This document shows, piece after piece, positions 37,902 to 45,188 of a stretch of 64,000 bases of DNA. The notes under the pieces were generated by a model that was given only the letters and a program-made list of their open reading frames with translations, ran no database searches and was not told where the DNA came from. The stretch's first letter is position 1. Every line of letters begins with the position of its first letter. Made by a program: the position numbers and the translations under genes. The DNA comes from an uncultured Clostridia bacterium (GTDB lineage Bacteria; Bacillota; Clostridia; Lachnospirales; Anaerotignaceae): contig CAJUKL010000008.1 of the NCBI GenBank assembly GCA_910587195.1, positions 1 to 64,000 of the forward strand. Direction: 5' to 3'.

Positions 37902-38429
37902 ATGTTGTATTTTACAGCAGATTTACATTTTTATCATGAAAATATAATTCGTCATGCCAATAGACCTTATTATAACATAGAGAAAATGAATGATGATTTA
38001 ATAAAAAGATGGAATAAAATTGTAAGTTCTCAAGATGAAATCTATATTTTAGGTGATTTTACCATGAAGGGAGCAAAACGAGCCACAGATATATTATGTC
38101 AGTTAAAAGGAATTAAACATTTAGTAAAAGGAAATCATGATGGTTTTGTAGAAGACTCTGAATTTGATAGAACTTTATTTGCTTCTATACAAGATTATGC
38201 AGAAGTTATTTATGGTAATACACGATTTGTTTTATTTCATTATCCTATTTTGGAATGGAACGGAATGTATAAGGGAAGTATTTTGCTTCATGGACATCAA
38301 CATAACCATGTAGATTATAATTACAATAACTTGCAAAATGGGATTTATCGGTTTGATGTTGGGATAGATGCAAATAATATGACACCAGTAAGTGCAGAGG
38401 ATATTCTTTCCTTTTTTTATCTTCCATAA
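37902..38429 (+). CDS. Metallophosphoesterase
   Basis: A 175-residue calcineurin-like phosphoesterase with the metal-site motifs DLHFYHENII, GDFTMKG, KGNHD and HGHQHNH. The short size fits the MPP family found beside ychF-type genes. Substrate unknown. Confidence 0.9.
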   Translation: MLYFTADLHFYHENIIRHANRPYYNIEKMNDDLIKRWNKIVSSQDEIYILGDFTMKGAKRATDILCQLKGIKHLVKGNHDGFVEDSEFDRTLFASIQDYAEVIYGNTRFVLFHYPILEWNGMYKGSILLHGHQHNHVDYNYNNLQNGIYRFDVGIDANNMTPVSAEDILSFFYLP

Positions 38430-38541
38430 AGAAATAAAAATGCATCAAAAAAAGAAGGATTTTTCATTTTCATATAGAATATAACATATAAAAGAAAGAT
38501 AACCGACATTTTTCGGGTCATATAGAAGGGAGTTGTTTTTT

Positions 38542-39084
38542 ATGCGTTATCAGTTTGTAGGAAAAAATATGGAAGTTGGAGAAAAAACAAAAGAAAAAAT
38601 AGAAGCAAAATTAGCAAGGATTCAAAAGTTTTTTCCAGAAGAAACCGTAGTTACAGTGACATTGAGTAGTGAGAAATTGGGCACAAATATTGAAGTAACA
38701 ATCCCTTATCACAAAAGAATGATCCGTGCAGAAGTAAGCGATGCTGATATGATGGCAGCAGTTGACGGTGCAGTTGATATTTTGGAAAATCAAGTAGTGC
38801 GTTATAAAAAACGCTTAAAAACAAAAATTCGCCAAAGTGCAGAGGCTTATCGTGCAGAATATGAAGCATTACACGTTGCAGAAGAAGAACTGAATGAAGA
38901 ACCATTATACAAAATTGAGCGAATTAAACATTTTGAAGTGAAACCAATGGATGCAGAAGAAGCTGTTATGGAAATGGAATTGATTGGTCACAGCTTTTTT
39001 GTATTTAGAGATGCAGAAACAGAAAACATCAATGTAGTATATAAAAGAAAAAATGGTTCTTATGGTTTGATTGACCCTGAATAA
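38542..39084 (+). CDS. hpf: Long-form ribosome hibernation promoting factor
   Basis: A 180-residue protein. The N-terminal S30AE domain (RYQFVGKNMEVGEKTKEKIEAKL) and the C-terminal dimerisation domain (FEVKPMDAEEAVMEMELIGHSF) mark the long form that makes 100S ribosome dimers. The ATG at 38542 follows GGGAG at nine bases; an ATG nine bases upstream has no site of its own. Confidence 0.95.
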   Translation: MRYQFVGKNMEVGEKTKEKIEAKLARIQKFFPEETVVTVTLSSEKLGTNIEVTIPYHKRMIRAEVSDADMMAAVDGAVDILENQVVRYKKRLKTKIRQSAEAYRAEYEALHVAEEELNEEPLYKIERIKHFEVKPMDAEEAVMEMELIGHSFFVFRDAETENINVVYKRKNGSYGLIDPE

Positions 39085-39104
39085 AAATTTTTTGATGAAT
39101 GAAA

Positions 39105-39374
39105 GTGAATGAGTATTTCACTCACTCAGCTTGTCAATAAAGTCTTTTTTTGTGGGTTTTACCCACACCCACCAACTTTTTTAAAAAAAAGTTGGACAAA
39201 AAACTTTAGTGGAAAAACTAGCGTTTTTCCTTATAAAATTAATATTTTTAGCGAAACGCTAGTTTCGCATTAAAGTTCTTTGATTCTTTCTTTCAAGAAA
39301 GAATTAGGAGTTTGAGGGCTAGACCTCAAGTTTTTTTGATAAGCTGAGTGAGTGTTTCACTCACTTTTTTTTGT
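39105..39374. terminator. Convergent terminator with the repeat in its loop
   Basis: The two arms (17 bases, one mismatch) lie at the ends of convergent hpf and AraC genes, with a T run after the right arm. Each arm can also form its own hairpin with the GTGAGTGAAA side. Confidence 0.55.
39136..39337 (-). repeat. Interspersed hairpin repeat, copy R8, in a split terminator
   Basis: A short copy between the inverted arms CACTCACTCAGCTTRTC (39119-39135 and the complement of 39338-39354). Contains a GTGGG...CCCAC hairpin, ACCAACTTTTTT hairpin, CGAAACGCTAGTTTCG and the CTTTCTTTCAAGAAAG palindrome. Confidence 0.8.
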
Positions 39375-40272
39375 TATTTTTACGGTAATGGAAAGGGCTA
39401 ACCTTCATATGTTCTCGAAATATTTTACTAAAATAGCTGGAACTATTAAATCCTGTAGAAAGTGCAATTTCTGTAATAGATAAGGTTGTATTTTGTAACA
39501 GAGATAATGCTGTTGAGATACGATATTTTATAATATATGCCATAGGTGTAGTATGTAGTATGGTTTGAAAGCAGCGGAAACATTCTCTTTGACTGATATT
39601 GACAGCAGTAGAAAGTGTTTTAAGTGAAATAGCTTCATGATAATGTGTATGAATATATTCGAGTAGCTGTTTGATACGTTGGTATTCCACAGTAGGATAA
39701 ACAGAAGGGGCAGTTAATTCTGATTGACAATTTTCGACAATTTCATAACAAATATAAGAAAGTTGTTCTCTTATAGCAAACAAAAAGGCTGGTGTTTCTT
39801 CTACAAAAAGAGTACAAGCTTTTTGAAAGCAATCAATACATTTTTTTTGCCATGCTGTTTCAGAAGAAAAAATAATGTAATGTAAGTTATGACAGGTAAG
39901 TAAAGGTAAAATATACTGCTTTTTATAAATACTTTCTGCATGACCGCTGATTAACTCTGCATCAAAAACAATGGTAATAGCAGTACAATTTTGTGAAGAA
40001 GCCTGTTTCATAAAATGCAGTACACTGGTGTTGAGAAAAAGGAGTTGCCCTTTTTCAAGAATAAAAGAAGTTTTTCCTAAGTCTATCAAAAGCTTTCCTT
40101 CTGTGACAAGAATAAGTTCTAAATCTTGATGCCAATGCCAAGGAATTTCTGAAGAAACACGACTTGCAAAATTTGTTGTATATACAGTACAGGGAAAAAG
40201 TGGTTCAACATGGGAATAAAGCTCCTTTTGATTTTTGTCTGTAATAACAGTACAATTATTAATGGCTTTCAT
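39361..40272 (-). CDS. AraC-family transcriptional regulator with cupin sensor
   Basis: A 303-residue protein. The N-terminal cupin-like ligand domain (HWHQDLELILVTEGKLLIDL) is followed by a C-terminal pair of helix-turn-helix units (ISLKTLSTAVNISQRECFRCF and ITEIALSTGFNSSSYFSKIF). Members usually respond to a sugar or related small molecule. It is divergent from the 83-residue ORF, which it may control. The TGA stop lies in the right arm of the R8 terminator. Confidence 0.9.
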   Translation of the reverse strand: MKAINNCTVITDKNQKELYSHVEPLFPCTVYTTNFASRVSSEIPWHWHQDLELILVTEGKLLIDLGKTSFILEKGQLLFLNTSVLHFMKQASSQNCTAITIVFDAELISGHAESIYKKQYILPLLTCHNLHYIIFSSETAWQKKCIDCFQKACTLFVEETPAFLFAIREQLSYICYEIVENCQSELTAPSVYPTVEYQRIKQLLEYIHTHYHEAISLKTLSTAVNISQRECFRCFQTILHTTPMAYIIKYRISTALSLLQNTTLSITEIALSTGFNSSSYFSKIFREHMKVSPFHYRKNNKKK

Positions 40273-40400
40273 AATATTTTTCCTCCTTTTTGGCAGTATC
40301 CTATTATTTTTTGACAGAATAATAAAAGAATAAATATTTTTTTGGCAGTATAATCATAACAGAAAAAAGAAAAGGACACAACCATAGAGGAGGAAAATAT

Positions 40401-40652
40401 ATGATAACCGTTTATAATATTCAAAATTTAGAATCTTTTTTTCATATAATAGATGATTTTAAAAATCCTGTGATATTACAGATAAAAAAGGGAGGATATC
40501 AAGATTTAAGAAATAATGACATTTTGCAGGAAATTTTGCTATCTGTGGCAGGCGAGAAAGGATTAGAACAAATTTGTTTAAATATAGAAGGCAAAGAAGA
40601 TTTGGATAATATTATAACATTTTTATTAAATAAAAATGAAAGATATTTCTAA
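40401..40652 (+). CDS. 83-residue hypothetical protein
   Basis: A small soluble protein (MITVYNIQNLESFFHIIDD...). No recognised family. AGAGGAGG precedes the ATG, and it is divergent from the AraC gene with an AT-rich 128-base gap. Function unknown. Confidence 0.65.
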   Translation: MITVYNIQNLESFFHIIDDFKNPVILQIKKGGYQDLRNNDILQEILLSVAGEKGLEQICLNIEGKEDLDNIITFLLNKNERYF

Positions 40653-40769
40653 AGATGGCGTTACTCTAAATAAGAGGCGTAACAAAAAAGAAAAATCAGA
40701 CGTTGTTCAAATCTAGTAGTTTTATAAAAAAGTTATTATTTGGAGAGAAGTAAAGTTTCTAGGTTTTAA

Positions 40770-40812
40770 AACAAATGGGAACTGCCGAGTTATTCGGCAG
40801 TTCCCATTTGTT
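40770..40812. other. Perfect 19-bp hairpin
   Basis: AACAAATGGGAACTGCCGA (40770-40788) and its exact complement (40794-40812) around GTTAT. There is no good T run on either side, so it is unlike a normal terminator. A repeat-like fragment (AACTTTTTTGAAAAAAG) follows at 40850. Confidence 0.75.
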
Positions 40813-40888
40813 AATACAGTCTTTTTTATGAACTCTGTCTACATCTGTTAACTTTTTTGAAAAAAGGAATATAGTTTGAGATAAAGTA

Positions 40889-41410
40889 TCAAGTTTTTTT
40901 ATATTCTTTCCATGCTTTTTCATATACTCGAAAAGTTTCTTCATCAAAACAAACCATTTGTATTTTTTCCATATCTTTGTCATGTTCTAAAAATGTCATA
41001 ATCTCTCTGATGGCAATACGAGCAGCTTGCTCTACTGGATAACGATAAACGCCAGTGCTGATAGATGGAAAAGAAATAGATGTAATATCATGTTCCCGTG
41101 CTAATTTTAGACTATTTTTATAACAATTTGCTAAAAGTTCCGCTTCGCCTCTATTGCCACCACGCCAGATAGGGCCAGGTGTATGAATGACATATTCTGC
41201 ACGTAATTTATAAGCAGAAGTAATTTTTGCCTCGCCTGTCGGACAACCCCCTAATGTTTCACATTCTAAAAGTAATTCTTTTCCAGCTGCTCTATGAATG
41301 GCACCATCTACACCGCCACCGCCTAAAAGAGAAGTATTTGCTGCGTTAACAATTGCTTGTGTTTTGACGCGCACGATATCTCCTTTTATGACAGAAAATC
41401 TTTCTATCAT
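40889..41410 (-). CDS. Macrodomain ADP-ribose-binding protein
   Basis: A 173-residue macrodomain with the IVNAANTSLLGGGGVDGAIH loop and the SISTGVYRYP loop. Members of this class remove ADP-ribose or O-acetyl groups. The ATG at 41410 follows GGAGGGG; a longer reading has no site. Confidence 0.92.
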   Translation of the reverse strand: MIERFSVIKGDIVRVKTQAIVNAANTSLLGGGGVDGAIHRAAGKELLLECETLGGCPTGEAKITSAYKLRAEYVIHTPGPIWRGGNRGEAELLANCYKNSLKLAREHDITSISFPSISTGVYRYPVEQAARIAIREIMTFLEHDKDMEKIQMVCFDEETFRVYEKAWKEYKKT

Positions 41411-41770
41411 GACATATCCCCTCCTTTTTTTCATTTTAGCCCTTTTTCTATTTCTTGTAAAGTAAATTTTTATAAAAGAAAATTTTACAATATTTTAGAA
41501 AAGTTTTACAATTTTTTTGGATAGTTTAAAACAAAAAATGGTTTTATCATTTTTGCTCTTTCCTCCTCTTAAAAATAGTAGAATTCTTTATGATTTGTAC
41601 AATTATTTTAGGTTTTTAAAGAATAAGTTATAGTAAAATTGAATAGGATTTTAAAACGTGCATGATAAGAAACAGGATTATTCCTATAAAAAATAAGATT
41701 TTATAATAGATTTTTGTTCAAAATATAAATACGCTTTAAAGCGTTACGCTTTAAATGGCTAAATTAAAGT

Positions 41771-41799
41771 TTGACTTTGAAATCATGGCATACTAAAAT
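41771..41799 (+). promoter_or_regulatory. Promoter of the ABC operon leader
   Basis: TTGACT (41771-41776) and TAAAAT (41794-41799), 17 bases apart, about 200 bases before the first gene. The gap 41435-41770 upstream holds only a direct repeat of ACGCTTTAAA (about 41731-41752). Confidence 0.65.
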
Positions 41800-41805
41800 A
41801 GTAAC

Positions 41806-42007
41806 AGCATATAAAAAATAAAAGGGTTTGACACGAGCCTCATACTATTGTGAATGGATATAAAAGTATCTTTAATAGTAAAAGTCTTAATGAAATAGAT
41901 TCGTTTATGTAATTAAGACCCCTGTGCCTTTGGGTATGGGAGTGTCAGATAAAAATGAAAATTAAAAAAAGGTTAATCCAATGGAAGCATTTTGAGGGAG
42001 GAAAATT
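41806..42007 (+). ncRNA. Structured leader RNA before the ABC importer, unclassified
   Basis: TGACAC plus CCTCATAC near 41830 pair with GTATGGG plus GTGTCA near 41935-41947 (long closing stem). Inside are ACTATT...AATAGT with GATA/TATC, and GTCTTAAT...ATTAAGAC. The whole is a three-way junction in the manner of a riboswitch aptamer. It does not show the conserved cores of the classes I know (TPP, FMN, SAM, purine, glycine, lysine, preQ1, c-di-GMP, T-box). Confidence 0.5.
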
Positions 42008-43057
42008 ATGAAAAGAAAAATTTTTAAAAAAATTTGTTCTTTTGCTATGGCTACAACAATGATTTTTACAGTAGCAGCTTGTAGCAGCCAACCAACAGAA
42101 CCAGCAGAAAATCAGGAAGTAGGAGAAGAACAAACTGCAGAGGGAGAACAGTTTAAAATTGGTATTTTACAGTTGATGGAGCATGACGCTTTGGATAATG
42201 CTAGAAATGGTTTTCTGGATGCTTTAGAAGAAGGTGGCTATGCAGAAGGAGAAAAAATTGTGGTAGATGTGCAAAATGCACAAGGTGACCAGTCCAATCT
42301 AAAAACAATGAGTCAAAAATTTGTAAATGATAAAGAGGATTTGATTCTTGCTATTGCAACACCAGCAGCGCAATCTGTTGCAGCAGAAACACAAGAAATT
42401 CCGATTTTAGCAACAGCAATTACAGATTATCCAGAAGCAGGTCTTGTAGAATCAAATGAGGCACCTAATGTAAATCTTTCTGGTACAAGCGACAGAACAC
42501 CTGTAAAAGAACAGTTTGCTCTTTTAAAACAAATTTTGCCAGATGTAAAAAAAGTAGGTATTATGTATAATTCCAGTGAAGCAAATTCTGAAATTCAGGC
42601 AAGGTCAGCTATTGAGGCTTGTGAAGATTTGGGATTAGAATATCAAGAAGGTACTGTAACAAATGTAAATGATATTCAGCAAGTAGTGCAGTCTATTGTG
42701 GGAGAGGTAGACGCTTTATATATTCCAACAGATAATACCTTTGCTTCTGCCATTCCTTTGGTTGTATCTATTACAGATGTGGAAAAAGTACCTGTTATCT
42801 GTGGTGAAAATGGAATGGTAAAAGGTGGCGGTTTAGCAACAGTAGGAATTGATTATTATAAATTGGGACAACAAACTGGTAAAATGGCAATTCGTGTATT
42901 AGAGGGTGAAGATGTTTCTAAAATGCCTGTTGAATTTCCAGATTCTACAGAAGTTTGTATCAATTTAGATACAGCCGAAAAAATTGGTGTAACTATACCA
43001 CAAGATATTATTGATAATGCAGCCATTATCATTAAAGATGGAAATGTTGCAGAATAA
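42008..43057 (+). CDS. ABC importer substrate-binding lipoprotein (COG2984 type)
   Basis: A 349-residue protein. The signal peptide ends in a lipobox cysteine (VAACS), and the mature part is a periplasmic-binding fold of the TrpX/COG2984 family (GILQLMEHDALDNARNGF). The ligand is unknown; relatives are suggested to carry tryptophan. AGGGAGG precedes the ATG. Its permease and ATPase follow, separated by R9 and a terminator. Confidence 0.9.
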   Translation: MKRKIFKKICSFAMATTMIFTVAACSSQPTEPAENQEVGEEQTAEGEQFKIGILQLMEHDALDNARNGFLDALEEGGYAEGEKIVVDVQNAQGDQSNLKTMSQKFVNDKEDLILAIATPAAQSVAAETQEIPILATAITDYPEAGLVESNEAPNVNLSGTSDRTPVKEQFALLKQILPDVKKVGIMYNSSEANSEIQARSAIEACEDLGLEYQEGTVTNVNDIQQVVQSIVGEVDALYIPTDNTFASAIPLVVSITDVEKVPVICGENGMVKGGGLATVGIDYYKLGQQTGKMAIRVLEGEDVSKMPVEFPDSTEVCINLDTAEKIGVTIPQDIIDNAAIIIKDGNVAE

Positions 43058-43215
43058 CTTCCTTTCTTGAAAGAAAGGAAGCGAAAGAACTTTAACGATG
43101 TTTGACGCAACTAGAACGTTTATTATGGTTGAACGACAACGGAAAGCAATTAGAAATATAAAAAATGTTTTCTTGAAAAAAATGGGTAGTTCACAAAGAA
43201 TAAAAGAACTTTAAA
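43058..43215 (+). repeat. Interspersed hairpin repeat, copy R9 (degenerate)
   Basis: Starts at the stop of the binding-protein gene with CTTCCTTTCTTGAAAG. Only the first hairpins and the TTGAACGACAAC box remain. Confidence 0.65.
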
Positions 43216-43256
43216 TGGTGCAAAGAACAAGGTTTTGATTTTATTGACAGATTGGG

Positions 43257-43280
43257 AGAGTGTTGAAAAACACTCTTTTT
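43257..43280 (+). terminator. Terminator inside the ABC operon
   Basis: AGAGTGTT/AACACTCT (43257-43264 with 43269-43276) and T run. It could limit expression of the permease and ATPase relative to the binding protein. Confidence 0.75.
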
Positions 43281-43311
43281 CTATAATGATTAAATTGAAA
43301 TGGGTGAAAGT

Positions 43312-44244
43312 ATGAGTTTTATTACAATGGCATCTTTTTTAAGTGCCGTATCACAAGGGTTGTTATGGTCTGTATTGGCGATTGGAGTATATATCACTTA
43401 TCGAGTTTTAGATTTTGCAGATTTAACAACAGAAGGCAGTTTTCCTTTGGGAGCAGCGATTGCAGCACAATGTATTGTAAATGGTGGAAATCCTTTTAGT
43501 GCAACAATGTTGTCTTTTGTGGCTGGATTGGTGGCTGGATTTGTAACAGGAATATTACATACAAAATTAAAAATACCTGGATTATTAGCCGGTATCTTAG
43601 TTATGACAGGTTTATATTCCATTAATTTGCGTGTGATGGGTGGAAAAGCAAATTTACCTTTATTAAAACAATCTACAATTATTACTTCTGTTGTAGAAGT
43701 ATTTAGTACAGAAGCAAAGGCATTTTCTACAGCAAATGCTGTTATGCTAGTGGGAGTTATTTCTGTAGTAGTCCTTATCCTTTTATTATGGTTGATGTTT
43801 TCCACAGAGTTTGGCTTTGCCTTAAGGGCAACAGGAGATAATCCTCGCATGATTAGTGCATTAGGTGTCAATACAGATATTATGATTATATTGGGTTTAA
43901 TGCTTAGTAATGGACTTATATCATTGGCTGGCGGTTTAATTGCACAATATAATGGATATGCAGATGTTGGTATGGGTGTTGGTACGATTGTAATTGGTTT
44001 AGCATCTGTCATTATAGGTGAGGTTTTATTGGGCAGGCGAGGTATGGCTTGGTGCTTGATTTCGGTTGTAGTTGGCTCTATATTATATCGTATTATTATT
44101 GCTTTTGTATTGGCAAATAAATTGCAGCCAACAGACTTAAAATTATTCTCCTCTATTGTATTAGTAATTTGTTTGTCCTTGCCGGCAGCAAAAGAATGGT
44201 ATAGAGATTTTATCAATAGACGCAGCCATAAAGTAGAAGCCTAA
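43312..44244 (+). CDS. ABC importer permease (COG4120 type)
   Basis: A 310-residue protein of about eight or nine membrane segments with ALRATGDNPRMISALG, the cytoplasmic loop of this family. The ATG at 43312 follows GGGTGA; the ATG at 43300 has no site. Works with the binding protein and the ATPase 12 bases downstream. Confidence 0.9.
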   Translation: MSFITMASFLSAVSQGLLWSVLAIGVYITYRVLDFADLTTEGSFPLGAAIAAQCIVNGGNPFSATMLSFVAGLVAGFVTGILHTKLKIPGLLAGILVMTGLYSINLRVMGGKANLPLLKQSTIITSVVEVFSTEAKAFSTANAVMLVGVISVVVLILLLWLMFSTEFGFALRATGDNPRMISALGVNTDIMIILGLMLSNGLISLAGGLIAQYNGYADVGMGVGTIVIGLASVIIGEVLLGRRGMAWCLISVVVGSILYRIIIAFVLANKLQPTDLKLFSSIVLVICLSLPAAKEWYRDFINRRSHKVEA

Positions 44245-44256
44245 GGAGGGACAGTA

Positions 44257-45051
44257 ATGTTAAAAGTGAATGGAATTAAAAAGACATTTTCTCCTGGTAC
44301 TGTCAATGAAAAACGTGCCATAAAAGAAATTACTTTTCATATAGCACCTTCTGATTTTATGACTGTAATTGGGGGAAATGGTGCCGGAAAGTCAACTATG
44401 TTAAATGCGATTGCCGGAATGTTTAAGGTAGATACAGGTAGCATTATTATTAATGGCATTGATGTGACAAAATTGCCAGAATATAAAAGAGCAAGCCATA
44501 TTGGACGTGTTTTTCAAGATACAAGAATGGGCACTGCTTCTGATATGACGATAGAAGAAAATATGGCAATGGCATTGCGCAGAGGAAAACCCAGAGGATT
44601 AAGAAAGGGAATTACAAAAGCAGAAAGAAGTTTATTTCGGGAAAGATTGGAAATTTTAGATTTAGGATTGGAAAATCGAATGACTGCAAAAACAGGGTTG
44701 CTTTCTGGTGGACAAAGGCAAGCACTTACTTTGCTTATGGCAACGGTAACAAAGCCAGAATTACTTTTGTTAGATGAACATACCGCAGCACTTGACCCTA
44801 AAACAGCAAAAAAAGTATTAGAATTGACCAATCAAATTATTACAGAAGATAAGTTGACAGCATTGATGATTACGCATAATATGCAGGACGCTTTGCGTTT
44901 GGGAAATCGCTTGATGATGCTTCATAAGGGTAGGGTTTTGATAGATTTGCAGACAGAAGAAAAGAAAAATCTAAAAGTTGCAGATTTATTAAAAATGTTT
45001 GAAAAAGCAAGTGGTACAGGTATGACAAATGATAAAATGTTACTAGGATAG
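44257..45051 (+). CDS. ABC importer ATPase (COG1101 type)
   Basis: A 264-residue ATPase with Walker A GGNGAGKST, signature LSGGQRQ, Walker B LLLLDEH and switch His in ITHNMQDA. Its partners are the two genes upstream. AGGAGG precedes the ATG. A terminator follows directly. Confidence 0.95.
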   Translation: MLKVNGIKKTFSPGTVNEKRAIKEITFHIAPSDFMTVIGGNGAGKSTMLNAIAGMFKVDTGSIIINGIDVTKLPEYKRASHIGRVFQDTRMGTASDMTIEENMAMALRRGKPRGLRKGITKAERSLFRERLEILDLGLENRMTAKTGLLSGGQRQALTLLMATVTKPELLLLDEHTAALDPKTAKKVLELTNQIITEDKLTALMITHNMQDALRLGNRLMMLHKGRVLIDLQTEEKKNLKVADLLKMFEKASGTGMTNDKMLLG

Positions 45052-45052
45052 A

Positions 45053-45082
45053 AAAAAGGGGCTTGATGTCAAGCCCTTTTTT
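45053..45082 (+). terminator. Terminator of the ABC operon
   Basis: GGGCTTGA/TCAAGCCC stem (about 45059-45066 with 45069-45076) with an A run before and T run after. Confidence 0.85.
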
Positions 45083-45104
45083 AAGTGTTTAGGAGGAGAT
45101 AAAA

Positions 45105-45188
45105 ATGAATTTGTTATCCAGAATGGAAATTATTGACATGGTAAATTACTATTGCAATTTACGGTTTTTCTTTTTTAATCTTTTTTAG
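45105..45188 (+). CDS. 27-residue mini-ORF with a terminator inside
   Basis: MNLLSRMEIIDMVNYYC... with AGGAGGAG seven bases before the ATG. GTAAATT/AATTTAC and T run (about 45140-45175) sit inside the reading frame, and its end overlaps the end of the SLH gene. Weak likeness to the 24810 mini-protein (EIID followed by a Cys). May be a leader-type or spurious ORF. Confidence 0.4.
   Translation: MNLLSRMEIIDMVNYYCNLRFFFFNLF

Noticed and set aside
41806..42007. T-box or purine riboswitch
   Set aside because: No AGGGTGGTACCGCG-type T-box core, and the purine three-way-junction core bases are absent.
43398..44216. 272-residue minus-strand ORF opposite the permease
   Set aside because: Shadow frame of an AT-rich membrane protein gene, which has clear homology.
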